Origin: Actinomyces sp. oral taxon 897
GTDB taxonomy: Bacteria; Actinomycetota; Actinomycetes; Actinomycetales; Actinomycetaceae
Direction of reading: 5' to 3'
DNA: 64,000 nt
NCBI RefSeq assembly: GCF_002999235.1
Contig: NZ_CP027236.1
Location: forward strand, 124,001-188,000
A model generated the notes under the pieces. The model saw only the letters and a list, made by a program, of their open reading frames with translations, ran no database searches and was not told the DNA's origin. Below, one piece after another: positions 24,589 to 32,221 of this stretch. The translations under genes and the position numbers were made by a program. Position 1 is the stretch's first letter; each line of letters opens with the position of its first letter.

Positions 24589-27139
24589 CGGCGCCTCGTC
24601 CACGGCTCCGTCCGAGGCCTCCTGCACGGGCCCCGCTGTGCAGGTGCTCCAGGACGGCCGAGCAGCCCGACTGGTGGAGGTGGAGGGCCTGAGTGTCCAC
24701 TACCTGGGGTACGAGGACTGGGTGCTGGACTCAGTGGACCTGACCCACCTGCACGGGCAGGTCACCGCCGTCATCGGGCCCTCCGGCTGCGGGAAGACCA
24801 CCCTGGTGCGCGCCCTGTGCGGGCTCGTCCCGCACTGCCTGCCCTCGGAGTACGCCGGCAGCCTGCGCCTGGCCGGGACCGAGGTCGCTGACGCCACCGT
24901 CAGCTTCCTGGCCACGCACGTCGCCTACGTGGGGCAGAACCCCGACGCCTCCGTGGTCACCCGCACCGTCCACGACGACGTCGCCTTCCCCCTGCAGAAT
25001 CTGTGCCTGCCCCGCAGCGAGATCACGGCCCGCGTGGAGGAGTCGCTGCGTACCGTGGGGCTGCTGGGGCGCGTCTGGGACGACCCGTGGCAGCTCTCGG
25101 GAGGGCAGCGCCAGCGCCTGGCGGTGGCCGTGGCCCTGGCCATGCGCCCGCAGCTGCTGGTCCTGGACGAGCCCACCAGCGTCATCGACGCCACCGGGCG
25201 GGACGAGTTCTACCGGCTCGTCTCCGCCATGGCCGAGGAGGGCACGGGAGTGATCGTCATCGACCACGACCTGGATCCCGTGCTGCCGGTCGTCGACCAG
25301 GTCCTGGCGCTGGACGCCCGGGGCCGCACCATCGCCCTGGGCACGCCGCGCGAGGTCTTCACCGGGCACCGTCAGGAGCTCGAGGACGTCGGGGTGTGGA
25401 TGCCCCGGGCCCTGCGGCGCGTCCCGCGGCCGACGGACGCCGAGCCGCCGCTGACCTGCGCGGAGGCGGGCATCACCCTGCCGGTGCTCGCCGACCTGTG
25501 CTCGCCCGACGGCGTGCGCTACCTGGAGAGGGGCGAGGACGGCTGGCACGAGACGGCGGCCATAGACACCGTCGCCCCCACCACGCAGCCTGTCGGCGCC
25601 GGCGCCACCGGCGGCGGTCCCCGCGCCGGCACTCCTGATAATGGCAATGGCGCTCCTGACGGCGGCGCCCCTGGTAATGACGCTCCTGATGGCGGCACCG
25701 GCGGCGGGACGGGGGAGGGTACCGGGGCGCCGGGACGCGACGGGGCGCGCGTGGAGCTCGTCGACATGGAGGTCCCCGGGCGCTCCCCGGCCGTCTCGAT
25801 GAGGCTGGGGGGCGGTGAGCTGGTGGCGCTGGTGGGCCCCAACGGGGCGGGCAAGTCCTCCCTCCTGTCCGCCCTGGCCGGGCTGGTCCCCCTAACCGCC
25901 ACCCGGGCGCGCGTGCACGGCAGGCAGGTGCGGCGCGGCAGGCACCTGGTGGGCTACGTCTTCCAGAACCCCGAGCACCAGTTCGTGGCCACCACGGTCC
26001 GCAAGGAGCTCGAGGTCGGCGGCACCCCGGCCGAGCGCGTCGACCAGCTCCTGGAGCAGTTCCACCTGACGTCGCACGCCGACCAGCACCCGCTCACGCT
26101 CTCCGGGGGCCAGGCGCGCAGGCTCTCGGTGGCCACCATGGTCGGCGAGGACCGCGACGTCATTGTCCTGGACGAGCCCACCTACGGGCAGGACCGGGCC
26201 AACACCGTCGAGCTCATGGGGTTCATCGGGCAGCTGCGCGCCCAGGGCCGCACCGTCATTATGGCCACCCACGACCTGGAGCTGGCCCAGGAGCACTGCA
26301 CCCACGTCGTCGCCCTGCCGCAGCCCGCCGGGACCGGGTGTCCGGGGGACCCCGTGCGGCCCGCCGGCGGGGACCCGGGTGCGCCAGCGGCAGGTGCCGT
26401 GGCGGTGCCGCCCAGGCCTCAGCCGCGCCGGGGCCTGATGACCGGGCTCAACCCCCTGACCCTGTTCGTCGCCGTCGTCCCCGTCATTGTCATGCTCTTC
26501 GCCCTGAAGGACCACCGGGTCAACCTGGCGGTCCTGGTGGCGGCGAGCGTCCTCATGACCGCCGCACGGGCCCCGCGCACCCGCACGCTCGTCTCGGTCC
26601 TGGGCTCCTGGGCAGTCACGGGGCTCATGCTGTGGATCTTCGGCAACGGGCTGCGCTCCGGCCCCGAGACGCAGGTCTACGACATGGGCAGCGCCGTGGC
26701 CGCCGGGACCGGGATCGGGGCCATGGTCTCCCTGGTGCTGCTATCCGGCATCTCCACCGACGCCGAGGCCCTTATACGCACGCTGACGACCACCTTCCGC
26801 ATGCCCTACCGGATCGGGTCCGCGGGGACGGCGGCCACCGCCTTTATCGCCCGGTTCCACGGGGACCTCACCGTGCTGCGCACGGCCCGTGCCCTGCGAG
26901 GTGTCGGCCGTGCCTGGGGGCCAGCGGCCCCGGTGGTGCGCTGGGCGGGCTCGATCCTGCCGCTCATGATCCTGGCGATCCAGCACGCTGAACGTGTGGC
27001 CCTGTCCATGGACTCGCGCGCCTTCGGGGCGTACAGGGGGCGCACCGAGCTGAGGGACGAGCCCTGGCGCCGGCGCGACTGGGCCGTGGTGGCCTGCACC
27101 TGGCTGGTCACCGCGATCACGTGGAGGACCGTGGGATGA
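24581..27139 (+). CDS. Single-chain ECF module: ATPase - ATPase - T component fusion
   Basis: 852 residues from GTG 24581, which overlaps the S-gene stop by 8 bp. ATPase 1 (about 25-260): Walker A GPSGCGKTTLV, signature LSGGQRQRLAVAVAL, Walker B LLVLDEPTSVID. A Gly/Asp/Ala-rich linker (about 335-380) follows. ATPase 2 (about 385-570): GPNGAGKSSLL, LSGGQARRLSVATMV, VIVLDEPTYGQD. Residues about 620-852 are an EcfT-like membrane domain with ARALRGVGR and LSMDSRAFGAY as the coupling motifs. The frame is unbroken across all three parts. ECF ATPase pairs are often fused (YkoD); adding the T component makes the whole engine one polypeptide. It must pair with the S component encoded just before it. 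Confidence 0.85.
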   Translation: MPDGASSTAPSEASCTGPAVQVLQDGRAARLVEVEGLSVHYLGYEDWVLDSVDLTHLHGQVTAVIGPSGCGKTTLVRALCGLVPHCLPSEYAGSLRLAGTEVADATVSFLATHVAYVGQNPDASVVTRTVHDDVAFPLQNLCLPRSEITARVEESLRTVGLLGRVWDDPWQLSGGQRQRLAVAVALAMRPQLLVLDEPTSVIDATGRDEFYRLVSAMAEEGTGVIVIDHDLDPVLPVVDQVLALDARGRTIALGTPREVFTGHRQELEDVGVWMPRALRRVPRPTDAEPPLTCAEAGITLPVLADLCSPDGVRYLERGEDGWHETAAIDTVAPTTQPVGAGATGGGPRAGTPDNGNGAPDGGAPGNDAPDGGTGGGTGEGTGAPGRDGARVELVDMEVPGRSPAVSMRLGGGELVALVGPNGAGKSSLLSALAGLVPLTATRARVHGRQVRRGRHLVGYVFQNPEHQFVATTVRKELEVGGTPAERVDQLLEQFHLTSHADQHPLTLSGGQARRLSVATMVGEDRDVIVLDEPTYGQDRANTVELMGFIGQLRAQGRTVIMATHDLELAQEHCTHVVALPQPAGTGCPGDPVRPAGGDPGAPAAGAVAVPPRPQPRRGLMTGLNPLTLFVAVVPVIVMLFALKDHRVNLAVLVAASVLMTAARAPRTRTLVSVLGSWAVTGLMLWIFGNGLRSGPETQVYDMGSAVAAGTGIGAMVSLVLLSGISTDAEALIRTLTTTFRMPYRIGSAGTAATAFIARFHGDLTVLRTARALRGVGRAWGPAAPVVRWAGSILPLMILAIQHAERVALSMDSRAFGAYRGRTELRDEPWRRRDWAVVACTWLVTAITWRTVG

Positions 27140-27205
27140 GGGCTCCTACGCCCTCTTGAGGACACTGAGACGGAACGGCAAAGGAACGGAAAAGGAGAGT
27201 CGACC

Positions 27206-29113
27206 ATGCCAGCAGCTACAGGACGACCACAGGAGTCCCCCGGGGCGGGCTCGCCGGGTGAGGGGACCAGGACGGTCACCGTCAGCGACCTCATTAGGCC
27301 GGCGCGGGGGGCGATGATCCTCTCCGGCGTCCTGACCGCCGTCGGGGCGGTGCTGTCCATCGTGCCCTTCGTGGCCCTGCGGAACCTGGCCGCCATCTGG
27401 CTGGAGGAGTCGGACGCCCAGGGGCTCGCGGCCCGGCCCTGGACGTGGGCGGTGGTCGCCGTCGGGTCCCTCTTCGTCGCCCAGCTGCTCTACCTCACGG
27501 GCCTGGGCGTCACCCACCTGGCCGAGGCCAGGCTGCGCCACCACCTGCGGGTCCGTGTGGTGGAGGCCCTCAGCCGCCTGCCGCTGGGGCGCGTGGCCGC
27601 CATCCCCCACGGCACCATACGCAAGATGGTGTGCGACGACACCACCGCCATCCACACCCTCGTGGCCCACATGCCCGGGGACACCACCAACGCCGTGGTC
27701 ATGGCCCTGGCGGGGACGGCCTACCTGCTGTGGACCGACTGGGCGCTGACCCTGGCCCTGCTGGGGGTGTGGCTCCTGGCCCTGGCCGCCGTCATGCCCG
27801 CCATGCGCGGCCTGAGCGGTATCACCGACCGCTTCGGGAAGGCGCAGACGGACCTGGCCGCCGCCACCGTCGAGATGATCGAGGGCATTAAGGAGGTCAA
27901 GGGCTTCCAGGCCACCGACCTGAGCCGTACCCGCTTCAACGCCGCCCGGAGGCACTTCTCCGACATCTCCTACGAGTGGGTCACGAGCTCGGGGCGGCCC
28001 ATGAGCCTCATGGCGGCGGTGCTGCGCCCGGCCACCGTGTTCGCCACCGTGGCGCCCCTGGCGGTGCTCTTCGTGTGGCAGGGCTGGACCCAGCTGTCCG
28101 CCACCCTGCCCTTCTTCCTGGTGGCCCTGGGGCTGCCCGAGGGCATGGTCACGTTCATCAACCTCATGCAGCACGCCTACGAGTCGCGTATGGCGGCCCA
28201 GGACACCGCCGAGCTGCTCTCCCAGGCGCCCATGCCCGAGGGCGGCTTCGACGCCGACGACGGCCCCGCCCCGGGGAGGGTGGAGGTGGATGACGTCACC
28301 TTCTCCTACGAGCCCGGCTCCCCGGTGCTCAAGGGCGTGTCCCTCACGGCCGAGCCCGGCACCGTCACCGCCCTGGTGGGCCCCTCCGGGGGCGGGAAGT
28401 CCACCCTGGCCCGTCTCATTGCCCGCTTCTACGACGTCGACGCCGGCGCCGTGCGCGTCTCCGGCGTCGACGTGCGCGAGGCCACCTTCCCCTGGCTGTT
28501 CTCCCGGGTGGCGATCGTGCTGCAGGATGTGGCCCTGTCCCACGACACCGTGCACGACAACATCGCCCTGGGCCGGCCCGGGGCCACCCGCGAGCAGGTG
28601 GAGGCGGCGGCCCGGGCCGCCTGCGTCCACGAGCGCATTACGCGCTTGCCCCACGGCTACGACACGGTCCTGGGCGAGGCGGGCGGGTTCCTCTCCGGGG
28701 GCGAGCGCCAGCGGGTCACCCTGGCCCGCGCCTACCTCCAGGACGCCCCCGTCCTGGTCCTGGACGAGGCCACCGCCCAGGCCGACCCCGCCTCCGAGCG
28801 CGACATCCACCAGGCCCTGTCCCGCCTGGCCGCCGGACGCACCGTCATTATCATCGCCCACCGCCTGTCCACCGTGCGCGACGCCGACCAGATCCTCGTC
28901 ATTGACGACGGACGGGTGGCCGAGCGCGGCCGCCACGAGGAGCTCCTGGCTGCGGACGGCCGCTACGCCGCCATGTGGCGCAGCCAGGACCTGGGCCCGG
29001 CATCGTCCGGTAGCCCTGCCCCGGCGTCCGCCTCCGCCCCGGCCTCTGCCCCCGTCACGGCGCCTGCGCGCCCCCGCCCCACCCGTCCCGACACCGCCCC
29101 GCAGGAGGACTGA
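27206..29113 (+). CDS. ABC transporter, exporter fold, IrtA/YbtP-like half (permease-ATPase)
   Basis: 635 residues: six membrane helices (about 25-320) fused to an ATPase with Walker A GPSGGGKSTLA, signature LSGGERQRVTLARAY, Walker B VLVLDEATAQAD and the H-loop IAHRLSTV, and an Ala/Pro-rich tail. The next gene is a similar half-transporter, starting 3 bp later, so they form a heterodimer. Pairs of this sort (IrtA-IrtB, YbtP-YbtQ) look like exporters but import ferric siderophores. The N-terminal FAD siderophore-interaction domain of mycobacterial IrtA is absent. AAAAGGAGAG precedes the ATG. The metal-regulated promoter upstream of the S component probably drives it. Export of a drug or peptide remains an alternative. 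Confidence 0.75.
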   Translation: MPAATGRPQESPGAGSPGEGTRTVTVSDLIRPARGAMILSGVLTAVGAVLSIVPFVALRNLAAIWLEESDAQGLAARPWTWAVVAVGSLFVAQLLYLTGLGVTHLAEARLRHHLRVRVVEALSRLPLGRVAAIPHGTIRKMVCDDTTAIHTLVAHMPGDTTNAVVMALAGTAYLLWTDWALTLALLGVWLLALAAVMPAMRGLSGITDRFGKAQTDLAAATVEMIEGIKEVKGFQATDLSRTRFNAARRHFSDISYEWVTSSGRPMSLMAAVLRPATVFATVAPLAVLFVWQGWTQLSATLPFFLVALGLPEGMVTFINLMQHAYESRMAAQDTAELLSQAPMPEGGFDADDGPAPGRVEVDDVTFSYEPGSPVLKGVSLTAEPGTVTALVGPSGGGKSTLARLIARFYDVDAGAVRVSGVDVREATFPWLFSRVAIVLQDVALSHDTVHDNIALGRPGATREQVEAAARAACVHERITRLPHGYDTVLGEAGGFLSGGERQRVTLARAYLQDAPVLVLDEATAQADPASERDIHQALSRLAAGRTVIIIAHRLSTVRDADQILVIDDGRVAERGRHEELLAADGRYAAMWRSQDLGPASSGSPAPASASAPASAPVTAPARPRPTRPDTAPQED

Positions 29114-29116
29114 AGT

Positions 29117-30883
29117 ATGTGGAAGATGCTGCTGCGCCTGGTAGACGCCCGCCAGATGCGGGTCCTTACCGCCTGGTTCGTGACCTCCGCCGTGCTCCAG
29201 GGCGTCACCCTGGCCCTCATGATCCCCTTCCTGCGGGCCCTGTACTCCGGCTCCGGCGTGGGCCCCTGGCTCGCGGTGGTGGTGGTCCTGGGGGCGGTCA
29301 CCCTGGTGGTGGACACCACCGCCATGTACCGCTCCTACCGGGTCAGCGTCTACGAGGTCTGCGACACCATGATCGACCGGGTGGCCGAGCACGTCCTGAC
29401 CCTGCCCCTGGGGTGGTTCACTCCCGCGCGGGAGGCCGCCGTGGTCAACGCCACCTCCAAGGAGGTCAACACCCTCTCCCACCTGGCCTCCATCGTCATC
29501 CCCAACCTGTGCAACGCCTTTATCGTGCCGCTGGTCATGCTGGTGGCCACCGCCTTCGTCGAGTGGCCCCTGGCCCTGATCATGGCGCTCACGATCATCC
29601 CCCTGCTGCTCATCTGGCGGCTCATGGGCACCGCGACCACCCGTGCCAACGAGCTGGAGGACACCGCCTCCGCCGCGGCCGCCGGCCGCCTGGTGGAGTT
29701 CGCCCGCCTCCAGCCGGTGCTGCGCGCCACCGGCGTCACCCGTACCGGGTGGGAGCCGGTGCGGACCACCCTGGAGGAGGACTCCCGGGCCACCCTGACC
29801 GGCCTGCGTGTCAAGGGGCGCCCGGGCCAGCTCTTCAACCTGGTCGTCAACGTCTCCTTCGCCCTGGTCCTGGCCCTGGGCATGTCGCGCGTGAGCGGCC
29901 ACCGGCTCGACGTCGTCGCCTACCTGGCGATCATGGCCGTGACCGCCCGCATGCTGCTGCCCCTGACCAAGGCCGCGCTGTTCGCCTCCGAGGCCGACAA
30001 CGCCAAGGTCGCCCTGCGCTCCATGAGCAGCCTGCTGGACGCCCAGCCCCTGCCCGACCCCGCCCCCGGGACCGAGGCCCGCCCCGAGGGCACCGGCATC
30101 ACCCTGTCCGGGGTCTCCTTCTCCTACGACCCGGGCCGCCCCGTCCTGGCCGACGTCTCCCTGAGCGCCCCGCAGGGTCGTGTCACCGCCCTGGTGGGGC
30201 CCTCGGGGGCTGGCAAGTCCACGGTCCTGCGCCTGGCCGCCCGCTTCTGGGACGTCGACGGCGGGGCGGTGACCATTGGCGGGGCGGACGTGCGCGCCCT
30301 GGGCGCCACCCAGGTCATGGCCCTGACCTCCATGGTCTTCCAGGACGTCTACCTGTTCGACACCACCATCCGCGAGAACCTGCGCATAGCCCGGCCCGAG
30401 GCCACCGACGCCGAGCTGGCCGAGGCGGCCCGACGGGCCCGGCTGGACCGGGTCATTAGCGCGCTGCCGCACGGGTGGGACACGAACGTGGGCCCCGGGG
30501 GGCTGAGCCTGTCCGGGGGTGAGCGCCAGCGGGTCTCCATCGCCCGCGCCTTCGTCAAGGACGCCCCCGTCCTCCTGCTCGACGAGATCACCTCGGCCCT
30601 GGACGGCGAGAACGAGTCCGCCATTACCGAGGTCGTCCGTGAGCTCTCCCGGGGCCGCACCGTGCTGGTGGTGGCGCACCGCCTGTCCACGGTCCGCCAG
30701 GCCGACGAGGTCGTCTTCCTGGAGCCGGGCCCGGACGGGGCCCGGGTGGCCCAGCGCGGCACGCCCCAGGAGCTGGCCGAGGTACCCGGGCCCTTCCGGG
30801 ACTTCGTCGAGGCCTCCCAGGACTCCTCACGCTGGCAGCTGGTGCACGCACCGGGCCGGCCGCACCCCGGCACCCCCCGCTAG
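29117..30883 (+). CDS. ABC transporter, exporter fold, IrtB/YbtQ-like half (permease-ATPase)
   Basis: 588 residues beginning MWKMLLRLVDARQMRVLTAW, six membrane helices, then ATPase motifs GPSGAGKSTVL, QDVYLFDTTIRENL, LSGGERQRVSIARAF, LLLDEITSALD and VAHRLSTV. Both ATP sites look complete by motif. The reading QGVTLALMIPFLRALYSG in helix 1 resembles YbtQ/IrtB rather than multidrug exporters. The gene begins 3 bp after its partner, with GGAGGAC at the junction. It is the last gene of the locus; a gap full of short repeats follows, then proC in the opposite direction. Confidence 0.75.
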   Translation: MWKMLLRLVDARQMRVLTAWFVTSAVLQGVTLALMIPFLRALYSGSGVGPWLAVVVVLGAVTLVVDTTAMYRSYRVSVYEVCDTMIDRVAEHVLTLPLGWFTPAREAAVVNATSKEVNTLSHLASIVIPNLCNAFIVPLVMLVATAFVEWPLALIMALTIIPLLLIWRLMGTATTRANELEDTASAAAAGRLVEFARLQPVLRATGVTRTGWEPVRTTLEEDSRATLTGLRVKGRPGQLFNLVVNVSFALVLALGMSRVSGHRLDVVAYLAIMAVTARMLLPLTKAALFASEADNAKVALRSMSSLLDAQPLPDPAPGTEARPEGTGITLSGVSFSYDPGRPVLADVSLSAPQGRVTALVGPSGAGKSTVLRLAARFWDVDGGAVTIGGADVRALGATQVMALTSMVFQDVYLFDTTIRENLRIARPEATDAELAEAARRARLDRVISALPHGWDTNVGPGGLSLSGGERQRVSIARAFVKDAPVLLLDEITSALDGENESAITEVVRELSRGRTVLVVAHRLSTVRQADEVVFLEPGPDGARVAQRGTPQELAEVPGPFRDFVEASQDSSRWQLVHAPGRPHPGTPR

Positions 30884-31254
30884 GCCGCCCACCCTCCGCG
30901 AGAACGGTACTTATTGCTCGCGAGAACGGTACTTGTTCGCGCTGAGAACGGTACTTGTTCTTCGTGAGAACGGGAGGGCTGCCGGGTACCTGTCGAGTCC
31001 GCCGCGACCGACGTCGTGCACGCCGGTCTCCGGGTGGCCCCCCCGGTACCCGCTGGCCGTGGGAACGGGGGGACGCAGCGCCGTCGGCGGCGTCCTGCCT
31101 GGTACCCGCTGGCCGTGGCCCCGTGGTGGACTCCGCCCACCGGTTGAGGCCTGCCCCCGGTACCCGCTGGCCGTGGGAACGGGGGCGTGGGCGCCGGGCT
31201 CGCGTCAGGCGCCGGGCGTCTCAGGTGCTGGGCGTCTCAGGTGCTGGGCTCGCG
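30884..31254. repeat. Gene-free gap with two repeat families
   Basis: Four copies of GAGAACGG start at 30900, 30922, 30944 and 30966, an exact 22-bp period; three extend to GAGAACGGTACTT(G/A)TT. Further on, GGTACCCGCTGGCCGTGG occurs at 31045, 31101 and 31159 (spacing 56 and 58 bp), two of the copies continuing as GAACGGGG. From about 31195 the units GGGCTCGCGTCAGGCGCCG and GGCGTCTCAGGTGCTG are repeated and nested. No gene is visible. The gap lies between the 3' ends of the ABC pair and proC. Confidence 0.8.
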
Positions 31255-32082
31255 TCAGGCGCCGAGCTCGCGGTCCCGTGCCACGGTGGCCTGGACGGCG
31301 CGGATGAGGGCGTCGGAGAACCCGGCCCGCTCCAGGGCCACCAGCCCCGCCACCGTGGTCCCCCCGGGGGAGCACACCGAGTCCACCAGGTCGGCCGGGC
31401 TCCGCCCCGACCCGGTGGAGGCCCGTCGGTCCGCCTCCGCCTGGACCATGAGGGCCGTGCCCAGGACGGCCTGGGTGACGATCTCCACCGCCTGGGCCTT
31501 GGGCATCCCCTCCAGGAGCCCTCCCCGGGCGAGCGCCTCGATGAGGGTCAGCACGAACGCGGGGGAGGAGCTGGCCAGGGACACGAAGGCGGGGAGGTCC
31601 CTCTCCTCCAGGACCACGGTGCGTCCCACCAGGTCCGTAAGGGCGCGGACCTGCTCCACGTCCCGCGCCTCAGCCCGGCTCCCGGCGGTCAGGGCGGTCA
31701 TGGACTGACCCACGGCGGCCGCCATATTGGGCATGGCCCGGACCACCCGCGTACCCGTCGGCAGCAGGGCCTCCAGGCGCGCCGTGGACAGCCCGGCGGC
31801 GAGGGAGACGACCAGCGGCTGGTGGGAGGCGACGGCGTCGTGCACCTGCGCGGCCACGACGGGGACCACGTGCGGCTTGACCGCCAGGACCACCACGGCG
31901 CTGGTGGACACCAGCTCGGGGCCGCTGGCGGCCAGGCGCACGCCGACCTCCTGGGCCAGCGTCGCGGCGGAGGAGCGGGCGCTGGTGACAGCGAGGTCAC
32001 AGGGGGGTATGCCCGCCGCCACGGCGCCGCGCACGATCGCGCCCGCCATGTTGCCGGCTCCGATGAATCCGTAGGTCGTCAT
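31255..32082 (-). CDS. proC: Pyrroline-5-carboxylate reductase
   Basis: Last step of proline synthesis: reduces pyrroline-5-carboxylate with NAD(P)H. 275 residues. The N-terminal Rossmann motif is YGFIGAGNMAGAIVRG; VLAVKPHVVPVVAAQV and VVRAMPNMAAAVGQSMTALT follow; the C-terminal dimerisation signature DLVDSVCSPGGTTVAGLVALERAGF is complete. The start ATG at 32082 gives the normal N-terminus. It diverges from the trehalose operon, with which it shares a 139-bp intergenic region. Confidence 0.96.
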   Translation of the reverse strand: MTTYGFIGAGNMAGAIVRGAVAAGIPPCDLAVTSARSSAATLAQEVGVRLAASGPELVSTSAVVVLAVKPHVVPVVAAQVHDAVASHQPLVVSLAAGLSTARLEALLPTGTRVVRAMPNMAAAVGQSMTALTAGSRAEARDVEQVRALTDLVGRTVVLEERDLPAFVSLASSSPAFVLTLIEALARGGLLEGMPKAQAVEIVTQAVLGTALMVQAEADRRASTGSGRSPADLVDSVCSPGGTTVAGLVALERAGFSDALIRAVQATVARDRELGA

Positions 32083-32153
32083 GAGCGGAGCCTAGCCGCT
32101 CCCCGGTGCGCGGGAGGCTACCTCCTCACAGCGATATATGATTCATCACACAA

Positions 32154-32203
32154 TAATATGTGTATACAAGCTCGCCCTCGGCGGGCATCCTTGTGTGCAC
32201 AAG
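32154..32203 (+). promoter_or_regulatory. Promoter and two TreR-type operators before treC
   Basis: TAATAT (32154-32159) is a likely -10 element. It is followed by the palindrome TGTATACA (32161-32168) and by CTTGTGTGCACAAG (32190-32203), which share the TTGTnTnnACAA pattern bound by GntR-family trehalose repressors. Their centres are 32 bp, or three helical turns, apart. Both lie between the promoter and the treC start, so a repressor here would block the operon. The TreR-like gene at 36145-36885 is the obvious candidate. Confidence 0.6.
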
Positions 32204-32221
32204 CTGTTGAGAGGATGTCTC

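Noticed and set aside
27146..30679. A 1177-codon open frame on the minus strand opposite the two IrtAB-like genes
   Set aside because: It is the antisense shadow of GC-rich coding DNA: composition dominated by Gly, Gln, Val, His and Asp, no recognisable domain, while the plus strand encodes complete ABC transporter motifs.
30900..30965. LexA/SOS boxes
   Set aside because: The dyad is GAAC-N7-GTTC, while the actinobacterial SOS box needs GAAC-N4-GTTC, and no SOS gene is next to it.
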